DNA of 24,483 bases, taken from positions 1 through 24,483 of the IMG/VR virus record IMGVR_UViG_3300042691_009281. One strand, 5' to 3'. Of the stretch, positions 9,311 through 18,226 are shown one piece after another. Each line of letters begins with the position of its first letter. Position 1 is the first letter of the stretch. The notes under the pieces are model-generated. The model worked only from the letters and a program-made list of their open reading frames with translations, ran no database searches and had not been told where the DNA came from. Source of the DNA: a virus. Position numbers and translations under genes: made by a program.

Positions 9311-12300
9311 ATGAGTTTTTGTCCAAACCTAGCAGATAAAAAGATTGCAGAACAGTTTAATAAACTTATTGAACTTAATAATGAGAATATTGCATATTAT
9401 TTATGGGATAAATATCAAGGAGAAGTTCCTAATGAATTCTATAAAAATAGTATTATAACAGCATCTGTAGGAGGAACAGTACAATATACTCATAAAATTA
9501 TTAATAGTCTTTCTAAAGCATTAGAAAATAGAAAAACTATTAGAGTTAGCACTGCTGATGAAATTACTAATATTCGTAAATATTTAAATGGTCAAGGTGT
9601 TCCTACTGAACAAGTTGACTTAATGTTAGAGTTTTTAAAAACTCAAGGTAAAACAGAAGTTAAAACATCTGAGTTAATTACAGATATGTTAGCAGCATAT
9701 TCTTATGCTGTTGAAATTAATATTGCTACAGAAACTGCAAAAAGTGCTAATAGAGTATATGGATACACTCCTAATGTTGATGTAAATAGTTTATATATTG
9801 AACAAAACAGTGTTTTTAGAGATTTTGTAATTAAAGATAAAAATGGTAATTTATTAAATCCTGTAGCATATAAAACAAGAGAAGAAGCTGAGGAAGTATT
9901 AAAAAACATAGGAAATAAACCTTCTCAATATTATTCTAATTTAACAGTTCCAGGAGGAATTAACTACACAGAACAAGAGATTGCTACACCTGCTATAACT
10001 CCTTCTATTAAAGGTCATGCTCAGTTTGCTACAGATAAAGGTATTGGATGGTTTAGAAGTGATGAACCAAGTCCTTATTCCAATACAATGGGTCTTGATG
10101 TAAACGCAATGACAGATGAAGAATATAATAATTACTTAAAAAATTATCCTAAAATTCGTAGAATACTAGAAGTACAATCTGATTTATTTCAGAAAGGTAG
10201 AGATAAAGAAAACTTATTAAATAAAAGAGAGGAATATAGCAGTTCAGATGCTTTTAAAAATGATGAAATAGGTAGAACAAGAATAACTAGAGAACAATTT
10301 GATGCTATAGATGGAAAAATATTACTAAACTCTACTAAAGAGTTTTCGTCATCTTTAGAAGTAGATAATGCAAATTTATACAAAAAAGAAAACCCAAAAG
10401 AATCTACAACGGCTATATATAAATACCAAAATGGTAAAAGGGTAGCTATGTACAATTTATCCTCTAATACATTTGTATCTATACAGTATGGTAAAAGAGA
10501 TTCTACCGAAAACCAATTTCTTCAACTTCTAAACAAAGACAATAATTGGGTAACATTCTTTGTTAAATCTATTATTCAAGATAGTGTTAAACAAGGATAT
10601 GAAAAAGTATTATTTCCTTCTGGTAATACTGCTAGTAAAGTTGAAGGACATACTACTCTAGAAGAGTTTAAGAAGCAAAAACAAGATAGGATTAAATTTT
10701 TACAAGAAGAGCAAAAAAGACTAGAAAAATTACCAGACGGAATAGAAAATTTTGAAGATATAAGTTATGATGATATGGGGAGACCTGAAGGATTTGTAAC
10801 TGTAAGTAAAGAAGAAGAGTTAAAAAAGAATTCAAGAGAAATAGATCAACTTAAACAAGAACTTGCAAGAATAGATAAAGAAGGATTTGGTGCTTTAAGA
10901 CCTATATATAATTTCTATGAAAATACTGTAAGAAATATTCTTAAAAAACAAGGATTTGAACCTAGAGAATTTAAAGATGAATATGGTAATACTTGGAATG
11001 AAATTACTTTAACTAATCCAAGAGTTAATAAACTTGCTAATTCTAGTATTGCATTTAGAACTCAAAAATCTACTGCTACTGAAACTATTAATAAAGAAAA
11101 AGCTTTAAATTGGTTAGAGCAAAGATTTCCTGGAATGTCTGTAGAGTTCTACGACATGGCAAAGAATATTGGTAATGGTCAAATTCACGGATATGTAGAA
11201 AATGCTGCTGTAAAACTTTGGAGTAGTGCTGAAGTTGGAACAGAATATCACGAAGCTTATCATATAACATTTAGAACAATGTTATCAGATTCTCAAAGAA
11301 TTGAATTATACAATGAAGCTGAGAAAGAATATGGTAAACCTACTGATGCAGAGATTGCAGAGATTAAAAAACAATTCCCAGATATTTCTGATAGAGAAGC
11401 TAATAGATTAGTTCTTGAAGAAAAAATGGCTGAAGGGTTTAGAGAGTATGTACTTACAGAACAGGAGTCTGGTAAAACATTATCTGGTAAACTTAAATCA
11501 TGGTTTAAAAATCTATGGAATTGGATTAAAGCAATGTTTAGTGATAACTTAAGCATTAAACAAGTATACTCTTTAATTGAATCTAACTCTTTAAATCGTA
11601 ACATATATAAGCGTAATGTATTTAGAAATCCTCAACAATTTCAAGGAAACAATACAGCTAATATGTATAGAGAAGGATTTGGAGATGTCAAATTCCAAGA
11701 AACTTTGTCTGTATTAGAAACTGTTTTTATAGAAACTAAAAATAGTAATCGGTTTAATAAAAAAGAATTTGGTTTAAACGCAAGTTTAGGAATTGGAGAA
11801 AATAGAGGATTAATCGTAAATAAGTTGGTTACAGATCATTTGTATGTAACTACTGATGGTTCAAAACTTACTACAGCCGCAGCATTAGAATTGCTTAAAG
11901 CTGAAATTGCTTACGAAAAGAATCCTACAGAAGAAAACGAACAAACAATGGTAGATTTAATGGACAAGTATAATGTCGATATTAAAGATACTGATGCTAG
12001 TGGTAGACCAGATCCTACTTATAACTTTAGATCTGCTATTATTAATGTATGGGATACATGGTTTACACAAAAAGATCCTGCAACTGGTAACTTAATTATA
12101 GAAGGTTGGAGAGAATTTTTATTATCTAAACTAGCTGATAGAGGTTTAGTACCTACTACTCGCAGTAAAGATAAACAACAAGAGCTACGCGAAGCTGTTA
12201 TTAGAGATATAGAAGATGAAGATAATCAAGATCTTGAAACATCTTATGAAGAGATAGATGCTCACATTGAAAAGATTTATGGGAAGAGTAGTTTAGAAAA

Positions 12301-15300
12301 ATCTCCTTCTAAATCTTTTACTGCTAAACTTAGAAATTTCTTAGCTAGTATTTATAGTCCTATTCCTAATAGTTTTGGGGTAACAACTTACATGGATAAA
12401 AATTATATCTATGCAGAACTTATTAGTATAGTAGCTGGATCTCAATCTTATGAGCAATTGCTAGCAAAAATGAAGAATCATTCTCAATTTAAACCACATT
12501 TAAAAAGAGTATATGAATTCTTAAGTTCTTCAAAAAGAACTAATTCAGAAAAAGCTATGTTCTTTTCAGGATTTAGTTTAGCATTTACTGGATTTGTATT
12601 GCATAAAACTAGAGAGGCAGGTAATGCAAGATTTGTAGATGTTATTAATGCTAATAGAAAAACAGGATTAGAGAACCAATTAGATAAATGGAATCTTAGT
12701 GTAGTAGATAAAGGTGTAAATTCTGATAGAGCATTATATAACGAATCTATTAAAATGACAGTAGATGCAGATGGTAATAATGTAGAAGCAACTACTAGAT
12801 CTATTAAAGAAGATAAACTTAAATCTGCAGTTAACTCTTTCATGTCTGTACAAGAAGACTTATATGGAAGAAATCCTGCAAGATTAATAACTGTAGGAGA
12901 AGATATACATCCTACTACTAAACAACTTGCTCAAACTATTTGGGATTTAGGAATGCATTTAGGAAGTTCTGCTACACTTTTAGAAACTCAAAAAGCATTA
13001 CAAACTATTATCAATAGTGAAGAGGGAATCTTTATTCAGAATGATAAAGGAATAATGGTTAACAAGAAAGGAAGTGATCTTGCTAAAGAGTTATTCCAAA
13101 ACTTAAGATTAATACTTAATAACCTTGGTAAATATGAAAAACCAGGTAAAGGTCAATTCTTAGGTAAACTATTAGAGGCAAAAGCTAATCCAGTTAAAAC
13201 TTATATTCAAGCTGAAACTTCTAGTGTAAGAATATTTGCTGAAATTAATTCATTGTTTACACCTCCAGCTCCTGAAAGTGTTGTAACATCTGATGGTAAA
13301 TCTAAGTATCCTGTTAATCTACAAAGCCATTTAGTAGAAATTGTTAATACTATTAAGAATGGTGGAAGTTTAGCAGCAGATTTAATTAAAGTATATCTTC
13401 AAGATCCTTCAATAAAAGGGGGAGAAAAAGAAGAATTTGGTAGCATACTTATTCAACATTTAAAAGGTAATGCAGAATTTTTAGGAGATTTTTCTGTAGA
13501 AGATTTTGATGCTATTAAAGGTGATAGAGTAGATGATGCTATTACTTATGAAGACTTTAGTGAATTTGATAATTATGTAGTTCGTATTAATAACTACATT
13601 AATGGGGGTAAAGAAAAAACATTTTATGTAGCTGTACCTGCACAAGCAGATCGTAGTAAATATTCTTTAGTTGCTGTCCCTAAACTTTTAAGTAATAAAT
13701 ATAATGTACTTGATAGAACTAAAAGTACTGTAGAACTTAAACAAGAACTTGTTAAAAGATTAATAATACAAGATTTATTACGTGTAGCAGAAGCTAAAAG
13801 ACAAGTTAAAAATTATTTAACTGGTAAAATTCCATTCTCTGATTTAATTCAAGGATATCATTATGATGAAAAGACTAATAGAATTGTAGATGAAAACGAT
13901 AAATTATTAGGAAGAGCATTTAAAGAAGAATTTTTTCAATTAACTGCTGTTAATGAAAAAGGAGAACAGATTGTTAAGAATATATCCTTTGGATTAAATA
14001 ATGAAAAAATAGACGGGCATGATAGATTAAGTGATGTAATTGGAAAATATGTAAAAGCTACTAAAGAAGAAAGATTATCTAATCCTGGACTTAGAGAAAT
14101 AGATAATTTACTTGCAGGAATGACTGATCAAGTAATTTCTTATTTTGATAGAAAAGCAAGTGAGTTACAAAAAACTTTAAATGATAATGATCGCATGTCT
14201 GATATTGGATTTGGACATGTTAAAGGAAATAAAGATGAATTCTTTAAAAACTTTATTTTTGAAGAGGCAATAGCAAGACTAGAGTTAATTAAACTATTCC
14301 GTGGTAATAGAGCATTATTTAAATCTACTGAAGAATTTTACAAACGTATGGGTCACTTGACTACTCCTGGAATTAAATTATTAGTTAAAGGAGATCTTGC
14401 TACATCCCCTGAATATGGAATGTTTGCAGAATACAATGAAACTACATTGTATGATTTAAAAGGAAACTTACAATCTACTGGACAAGCTAAAAGACAAAAT
14501 GCTGTTGCAGATAATATTTATCAAGGATTAGTTAATGCAAAAGATTCTAAAGGAAATTTTTTATATTCAGAAGAAGAGGCTAGATCTATATCTGATGCAT
14601 ATCGTCCTGGAGAATACGATGCTACTGACGCTCAAGCATGGATTAGTATTGATATGTACAGAGCAATTCAACAAGGATTAGGATTGTGGGATGATATAAA
14701 TGATGAAGCTGCATATAAAGCATATAAAGCAGCGCCTGTAGGTCAAAAGAAATTTGTATATCAAGAAGGATTTGTTCCTGAAGGATTTAAAGTAGGAGAT
14801 GCTGTTCAAATAAAACCTATAAAACCTTACTACGAAAAAATTTCAAACAGTGCTAATGTTACTCATGCTATTATGGAGAAGAACTCTTATAATATTCTTT
14901 TAGAAGAGTATACAATTAACTGGCCTAGAATGAATGATCTTCGTCAAAGAATGGAAAGTGAAGAAGTATATGCTGGATTAGAACCTGTACATGTTGTAAA
15001 TGTTGTATCAGGTAAAAAATCAGGAAGAAAAGCTCCACATACTGTTCAAGGAATTAATGGAGAATATACTGGAGTATTTGTAAGTAAAAATAATTCTAGA
15101 GGATTACGTTTCCCACAAACTATTCCAGATGCTAAAGAAAATCCAACAGTAGCACTTAATAGGCAGATTAAAAAGAACATGCTTGCTAATGTTCAAGATG
15201 ATACTATTTATACTATTGATGCTGGATTAGAATCAGCTACAAAAATATCTGGAGCAGAACTTAAAGAGTTAATGCATTCTGCTATATCTGAAAAAGTTTA

Positions 15301-18217
15301 TAGAGGTATTGATAGGGTTACTAAACAATATGGTTTAGATAAACTTATGAAAGCCAAAGAATCTGGCAATATTAAAGAGTTTAATAAAATTAAACTAGAA
15401 GTACTAAAAGCAGTAAGATCTTTATTAGAACAAAATATTAAAGAGTCTGATCTTCCATCTAATTATTTACGTGCATTAGATATTGTATTTGATGAGACAG
15501 GATCTCCAAGATTTACTATTCCATTAGATCTTCCTTTTTATAATAAAAAGTTTGAATCTATATTAATGTCAACTTTAAATAACCAAGTATTTAAACAAAA
15601 AGTATCTGGTTATGAAGCTGTACAAGTAGCACAGATTGGAGGATTTGCAACTGATGAAAATCGTGAATTAGAAGAAGAATTAAAGTTCTATCAAATTGAT
15701 GGAGATCGTCTAGTTCATGCTGAGATTATGGTACGTCCAGATGTTCTCAGAAACTTTAATCTTCCTGAAGGTGAATATACTTTAGATTCTATTCCAGAAG
15801 AATTACGTCGTGTTATAGGTTATCGTATTCCTAACCAAGATAAAGCTTCTACAGTAATCCTTAAGATTAAAGGATTCTTACCTGCTAATTATGCAAAAGC
15901 AATTTTAGTTCCTGGTCAATTAACCAAGTTGATGGGATCTGACTTTGACGTGGATAAAATGAATTTGATGTTCCCATCTATTAAGCAAATTAAAAATGCA
16001 GATGGAACTACATCATTTAAAAAAGATAGTCCAGATTATAATAATTTAAGATCATTAGATAAAGTATCAGATAATCAACTTACTAATATTGTATTAGATT
16101 TAATGGAGGCAGTAATGTCTAATCCTGTACATTTTGCAGAGACATTAAGTCCTTTGGATGATAAGACTCTTCCAAATTTAGTTAAGGAAATTAATAAAAA
16201 GAACCCAGAACTTGCTCAAACTTTTGACTTTAACGATTATAGAACTGAAGCTGATGCAATTGGAAGAAACTTGATTGGTAATACTATGAGAGGTATTTGG
16301 GCTAATCAAGTTGCGGGTGCTAACGTAGCATGGCATGGTGTAGTTAATGTTAATGATAAATATGCTATTAAAGTAATTAATGCATCTGGGGAAATTAAAA
16401 CTTTTACTAAGTTTATTAAACAAACTAAAGATGAAACTGGTAAAGTCAGGACTTTAGATAAAGCAGGTTCTATGTGGTTATCTGCTGCAGTAGATGCTGG
16501 TAAAGATCCTATTCAATACGAGTTAAATGATAATGTAATTACTGCACCTGTACGTCAATTGTTTATGGCTACATTCCCAGATGACTATGCTAATAAAATG
16601 GGAACAATGTTTTTGAATCAACCTATTATTAGAGATTTCATTAATATTTTCCAAACTAAATATAATAACGATCTTACTCAGATTAAAAATGCATATTCAG
16701 CAGCAGTAAAATTATATGGGGGAACACCAGCAATGTCTCCTCAAGATATTGATATTACTCCTATGAATCTTGTAGAATTACAAAATATAATGAAAGAAGG
16801 GAGAGATAAGACTGTACAAATACAGTTTATGAATAACTTCTATAAGTTTTACAAAGCTGGACAATCTATTCAAAGATTTTACAAAAGAATTACTCCTGAT
16901 GCTATGGATGGTATGAATCGTTTAGGATCAATTAATTCTTACTTTGATAAAGCAGAAGCATTTAATACTGAATCTCAATTAAATAATGATGAAGATGTAA
17001 TTCTTTATGGACCTGATTCTTCTACTAATGTAGTAGATCAATTTATTGGAAATAATTCTGTATATAAATATCAAAAAGCTTATAACGATCTTTTAAAATT
17101 TGGATTAGAATTTGGATCTGTTATGTTCCCAGCAAGAGGATCCGCAGCATTTGAAAAAGCTAAATTTAATATTAAAAAATTATCAGGACAAAAAGAACTT
17201 ACTCCTGAGATGCATCAATTGATTGATTACAATTTGATGTTTTTAATGCTTAGAAAACCAGGATCTCCATTAAGAAAATACTTAGAAGGTCAAAGACTTA
17301 ATGATAAATACTTTAAAAAAGATACCAATATAGTTACTAAATTAGAATCTGTAGCTAAAGATTTTCCTTCTATATTACATAATCCTTTTATTGCTAATCT
17401 ACAAAAAGATGTTACAGGAGATACTGCTGAAACATTCTATGGAATTAAATTTGATAATTCATTTTCTATGACTCGTGCTCAAAAAGAGCAGATGACTAAT
17501 GGATTGAGAAATCTTATTTACAACCCATTAATGTATATTAAAACTGACGGGCCTGTAGAACTTGATAAAGATGGAGTTCCAGTAGATTCTACAATTAAAA
17601 CATCTTTTTTACGTATTAAATCTTTAGGAATAGATTTGATTGTAAACAATTTTGCAGTTAATGCTTTTAGACAATCTTCTCAATCTTATCATGATCTTAT
17701 TCCAATTGAGTATTTAACTCAGATTCAAAAAGTTGAAGGTCATGAACCTACTAGTATTGTGCAATTCTTTGAAAAAGAAAAAGCTAAATTAGAAGATCCT
17801 AATTATTTTAATATGCAAGATTTGCATGTTTATATGCAATCATTTGGTAAAATGGTAGCAGGAGGCAAACCTTTACTTAAAAGATATAGCAAAAAAATTA
17901 ATTTTGATGCTTTAGATAGAACAGGACAAACTGAATTAAAAGTAGAAAATGCTTATCAAGAATACATAGTAGTAAGAGATGAAAATAAACTGTCTAGATT
18001 ATATAAGAAATTAAACAAAAATACTTATATTGCAGTTAAAGAATTGTTTGCTCGTAAGAAAGTATATGGTATTGAAATAGGGGAAGGAGATGAAAGATAT
18101 AGAGTAGAATTAAATGCTATGATGGGAGATAGTGAAAACCTTCTTAACTTTGAACCTGCTACAAATAATGCTGGAAGTCCTACAGGAGGATTTTTAAGCT
18201 GTAAAATTTCAATATAA
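9311..18217 (+). CDS. 2968-aa crAss-like single-chain virion RNA polymerase with polyvalent and zincin domains
   Basis: Predicted DNA-dependent RNA polymerase. The key evidence is D2211-F-D2213-V-D2215-K, a DxDxD metal-binding motif, preceded about 37 residues upstream by R2172-I-P2174-N-Q. This matches the order of RAPTLH and NADFDGD in the beta-prime subunit of cellular RNA polymerase and the DxDxD motif of crAss-like phage polymerases. Upstream, KPIKPYY (1835-1841) and KNS (1857-1859) are candidates for the first double-psi barrel lysines. The N-terminus (MSFCPN) leads to a polyvalent-type domain (about 234-438), then a coiled coil, then a zincin module (H647EAYH651). At 2968 residues it is longer than the ~2180-aa phi14:2 enzyme, mainly because of these N-terminal domains. 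The only cysteines I find are C4 and C2964. It starts 12 nt after the previous gene and has no Shine-Dalgarno sequence. In relatives this polymerase is packaged, ejected and transcribes early genes; that role here is by homology. Confidence 0.9.
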   Translation: MSFCPNLADKKIAEQFNKLIELNNENIAYYLWDKYQGEVPNEFYKNSIITASVGGTVQYTHKIINSLSKALENRKTIRVSTADEITNIRKYLNGQGVPTEQVDLMLEFLKTQGKTEVKTSELITDMLAAYSYAVEINIATETAKSANRVYGYTPNVDVNSLYIEQNSVFRDFVIKDKNGNLLNPVAYKTREEAEEVLKNIGNKPSQYYSNLTVPGGINYTEQEIATPAITPSIKGHAQFATDKGIGWFRSDEPSPYSNTMGLDVNAMTDEEYNNYLKNYPKIRRILEVQSDLFQKGRDKENLLNKREEYSSSDAFKNDEIGRTRITREQFDAIDGKILLNSTKEFSSSLEVDNANLYKKENPKESTTAIYKYQNGKRVAMYNLSSNTFVSIQYGKRDSTENQFLQLLNKDNNWVTFFVKSIIQDSVKQGYEKVLFPSGNTASKVEGHTTLEEFKKQKQDRIKFLQEEQKRLEKLPDGIENFEDISYDDMGRPEGFVTVSKEEELKKNSREIDQLKQELARIDKEGFGALRPIYNFYENTVRNILKKQGFEPREFKDEYGNTWNEITLTNPRVNKLANSSIAFRTQKSTATETINKEKALNWLEQRFPGMSVEFYDMAKNIGNGQIHGYVENAAVKLWSSAEVGTEYHEAYHITFRTMLSDSQRIELYNEAEKEYGKPTDAEIAEIKKQFPDISDREANRLVLEEKMAEGFREYVLTEQESGKTLSGKLKSWFKNLWNWIKAMFSDNLSIKQVYSLIESNSLNRNIYKRNVFRNPQQFQGNNTANMYREGFGDVKFQETLSVLETVFIETKNSNRFNKKEFGLNASLGIGENRGLIVNKLVTDHLYVTTDGSKLTTAAALELLKAEIAYEKNPTEENEQTMVDLMDKYNVDIKDTDASGRPDPTYNFRSAIINVWDTWFTQKDPATGNLIIEGWREFLLSKLADRGLVPTTRSKDKQQELREAVIRDIEDEDNQDLETSYEEIDAHIEKIYGKSSLEKSPSKSFTAKLRNFLASIYSPIPNSFGVTTYMDKNYIYAELISIVAGSQSYEQLLAKMKNHSQFKPHLKRVYEFLSSSKRTNSEKAMFFSGFSLAFTGFVLHKTREAGNARFVDVINANRKTGLENQLDKWNLSVVDKGVNSDRALYNESIKMTVDADGNNVEATTRSIKEDKLKSAVNSFMSVQEDLYGRNPARLITVGEDIHPTTKQLAQTIWDLGMHLGSSATLLETQKALQTIINSEEGIFIQNDKGIMVNKKGSDLAKELFQNLRLILNNLGKYEKPGKGQFLGKLLEAKANPVKTYIQAETSSVRIFAEINSLFTPPAPESVVTSDGKSKYPVNLQSHLVEIVNTIKNGGSLAADLIKVYLQDPSIKGGEKEEFGSILIQHLKGNAEFLGDFSVEDFDAIKGDRVDDAITYEDFSEFDNYVVRINNYINGGKEKTFYVAVPAQADRSKYSLVAVPKLLSNKYNVLDRTKSTVELKQELVKRLIIQDLLRVAEAKRQVKNYLTGKIPFSDLIQGYHYDEKTNRIVDENDKLLGRAFKEEFFQLTAVNEKGEQIVKNISFGLNNEKIDGHDRLSDVIGKYVKATKEERLSNPGLREIDNLLAGMTDQVISYFDRKASELQKTLNDNDRMSDIGFGHVKGNKDEFFKNFIFEEAIARLELIKLFRGNRALFKSTEEFYKRMGHLTTPGIKLLVKGDLATSPEYGMFAEYNETTLYDLKGNLQSTGQAKRQNAVADNIYQGLVNAKDSKGNFLYSEEEARSISDAYRPGEYDATDAQAWISIDMYRAIQQGLGLWDDINDEAAYKAYKAAPVGQKKFVYQEGFVPEGFKVGDAVQIKPIKPYYEKISNSANVTHAIMEKNSYNILLEEYTINWPRMNDLRQRMESEEVYAGLEPVHVVNVVSGKKSGRKAPHTVQGINGEYTGVFVSKNNSRGLRFPQTIPDAKENPTVALNRQIKKNMLANVQDDTIYTIDAGLESATKISGAELKELMHSAISEKVYRGIDRVTKQYGLDKLMKAKESGNIKEFNKIKLEVLKAVRSLLEQNIKESDLPSNYLRALDIVFDETGSPRFTIPLDLPFYNKKFESILMSTLNNQVFKQKVSGYEAVQVAQIGGFATDENRELEEELKFYQIDGDRLVHAEIMVRPDVLRNFNLPEGEYTLDSIPEELRRVIGYRIPNQDKASTVILKIKGFLPANYAKAILVPGQLTKLMGSDFDVDKMNLMFPSIKQIKNADGTTSFKKDSPDYNNLRSLDKVSDNQLTNIVLDLMEAVMSNPVHFAETLSPLDDKTLPNLVKEINKKNPELAQTFDFNDYRTEADAIGRNLIGNTMRGIWANQVAGANVAWHGVVNVNDKYAIKVINASGEIKTFTKFIKQTKDETGKVRTLDKAGSMWLSAAVDAGKDPIQYELNDNVITAPVRQLFMATFPDDYANKMGTMFLNQPIIRDFINIFQTKYNNDLTQIKNAYSAAVKLYGGTPAMSPQDIDITPMNLVELQNIMKEGRDKTVQIQFMNNFYKFYKAGQSIQRFYKRITPDAMDGMNRLGSINSYFDKAEAFNTESQLNNDEDVILYGPDSSTNVVDQFIGNNSVYKYQKAYNDLLKFGLEFGSVMFPARGSAAFEKAKFNIKKLSGQKELTPEMHQLIDYNLMFLMLRKPGSPLRKYLEGQRLNDKYFKKDTNIVTKLESVAKDFPSILHNPFIANLQKDVTGDTAETFYGIKFDNSFSMTRAQKEQMTNGLRNLIYNPLMYIKTDGPVELDKDGVPVDSTIKTSFLRIKSLGIDLIVNNFAVNAFRQSSQSYHDLIPIEYLTQIQKVEGHEPTSIVQFFEKEKAKLEDPNYFNMQDLHVYMQSFGKMVAGGKPLLKRYSKKINFDALDRTGQTELKVENAYQEYIVVRDENKLSRLYKKLNKNTYIAVKELFARKKVYGIEIGEGDERYRVELNAMMGDSENLLNFEPATNNAGSPTGGFLSCKISI
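10010..10624 (+). other. Domain resembling a recurrent phage polyvalent-protein domain, within the RNA polymerase
   Basis: Residues about 234-438 contain GHAQFATDKGIGWFRSDE, then LEVQSDLFQKGR (V288-QSD-291, KGR 295-297), then W413 and a helix leading to GYEKVLFPSG (G429 to G438). From memory, large phage polyvalent proteins carry a domain whose core reads roughly EIQSDxxQKGR, a Trp, a helix with A..GyD, and a strand ending in tG. The order and spacing match that pattern, except that the gap between GR and the Trp (about 115 residues) seems long. The biochemical function is unknown to me. The match rests on motif memory rather than a search. Confidence 0.5.
11150..11600 (+). other. Zincin (HEAYH) metalloprotease-like module within the RNA polymerase
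   Basis: H647-E-A-Y-H651 is a HExxH zinc-binding motif. It is preceded by a strand-like segment (AAVKLWSSAEVGTEY), as expected for the edge strand of a zincin. A helix 52-57 residues downstream (LEEKMAEGF, E703/E704/E708) could supply a glutamate third ligand. An amphipathic helix (KSWFKNLWNWIKAMF, about 728-743) and an SLNRNIYKR stretch follow. Function as a protease, for example processing cargo proteins or the host envelope, is inferred. It could also be a structural or inactive domain. Confidence 0.65.
15818..15979 (+). other. RNA polymerase catalytic double-psi barrel with DFDVD metal-binding motif
   Basis: Residues 2170-2223 run from GYRIPNQ through a beta-rich stretch (VILKIKGFLP, AILVPGQLTKLMG) to SDFDVDKMNLMFPS. 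The three aspartates D2211, D2213 and D2215 are predicted to hold the catalytic magnesium, and R2172 aligns with the beta-prime arginine that contacts the NTP in cellular enzymes. The fourth motif position is valine, where cellular enzymes have glycine. Downstream, about residues 2320-2340 (RNLIGNTMRGIWANQ) resemble another region conserved among crAss-like polymerases as I recall them. Confidence 0.88.
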
Positions 18218-18226
18218 AAATAAATT

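Noticed and set aside
9311-18217. Intein or intron in the RNA polymerase gene
   Set aside because: No splice-junction motif, homing endonuclease motif or Cys/Ser start with HN-(S/C) end is visible, and the protein has almost no cysteine.
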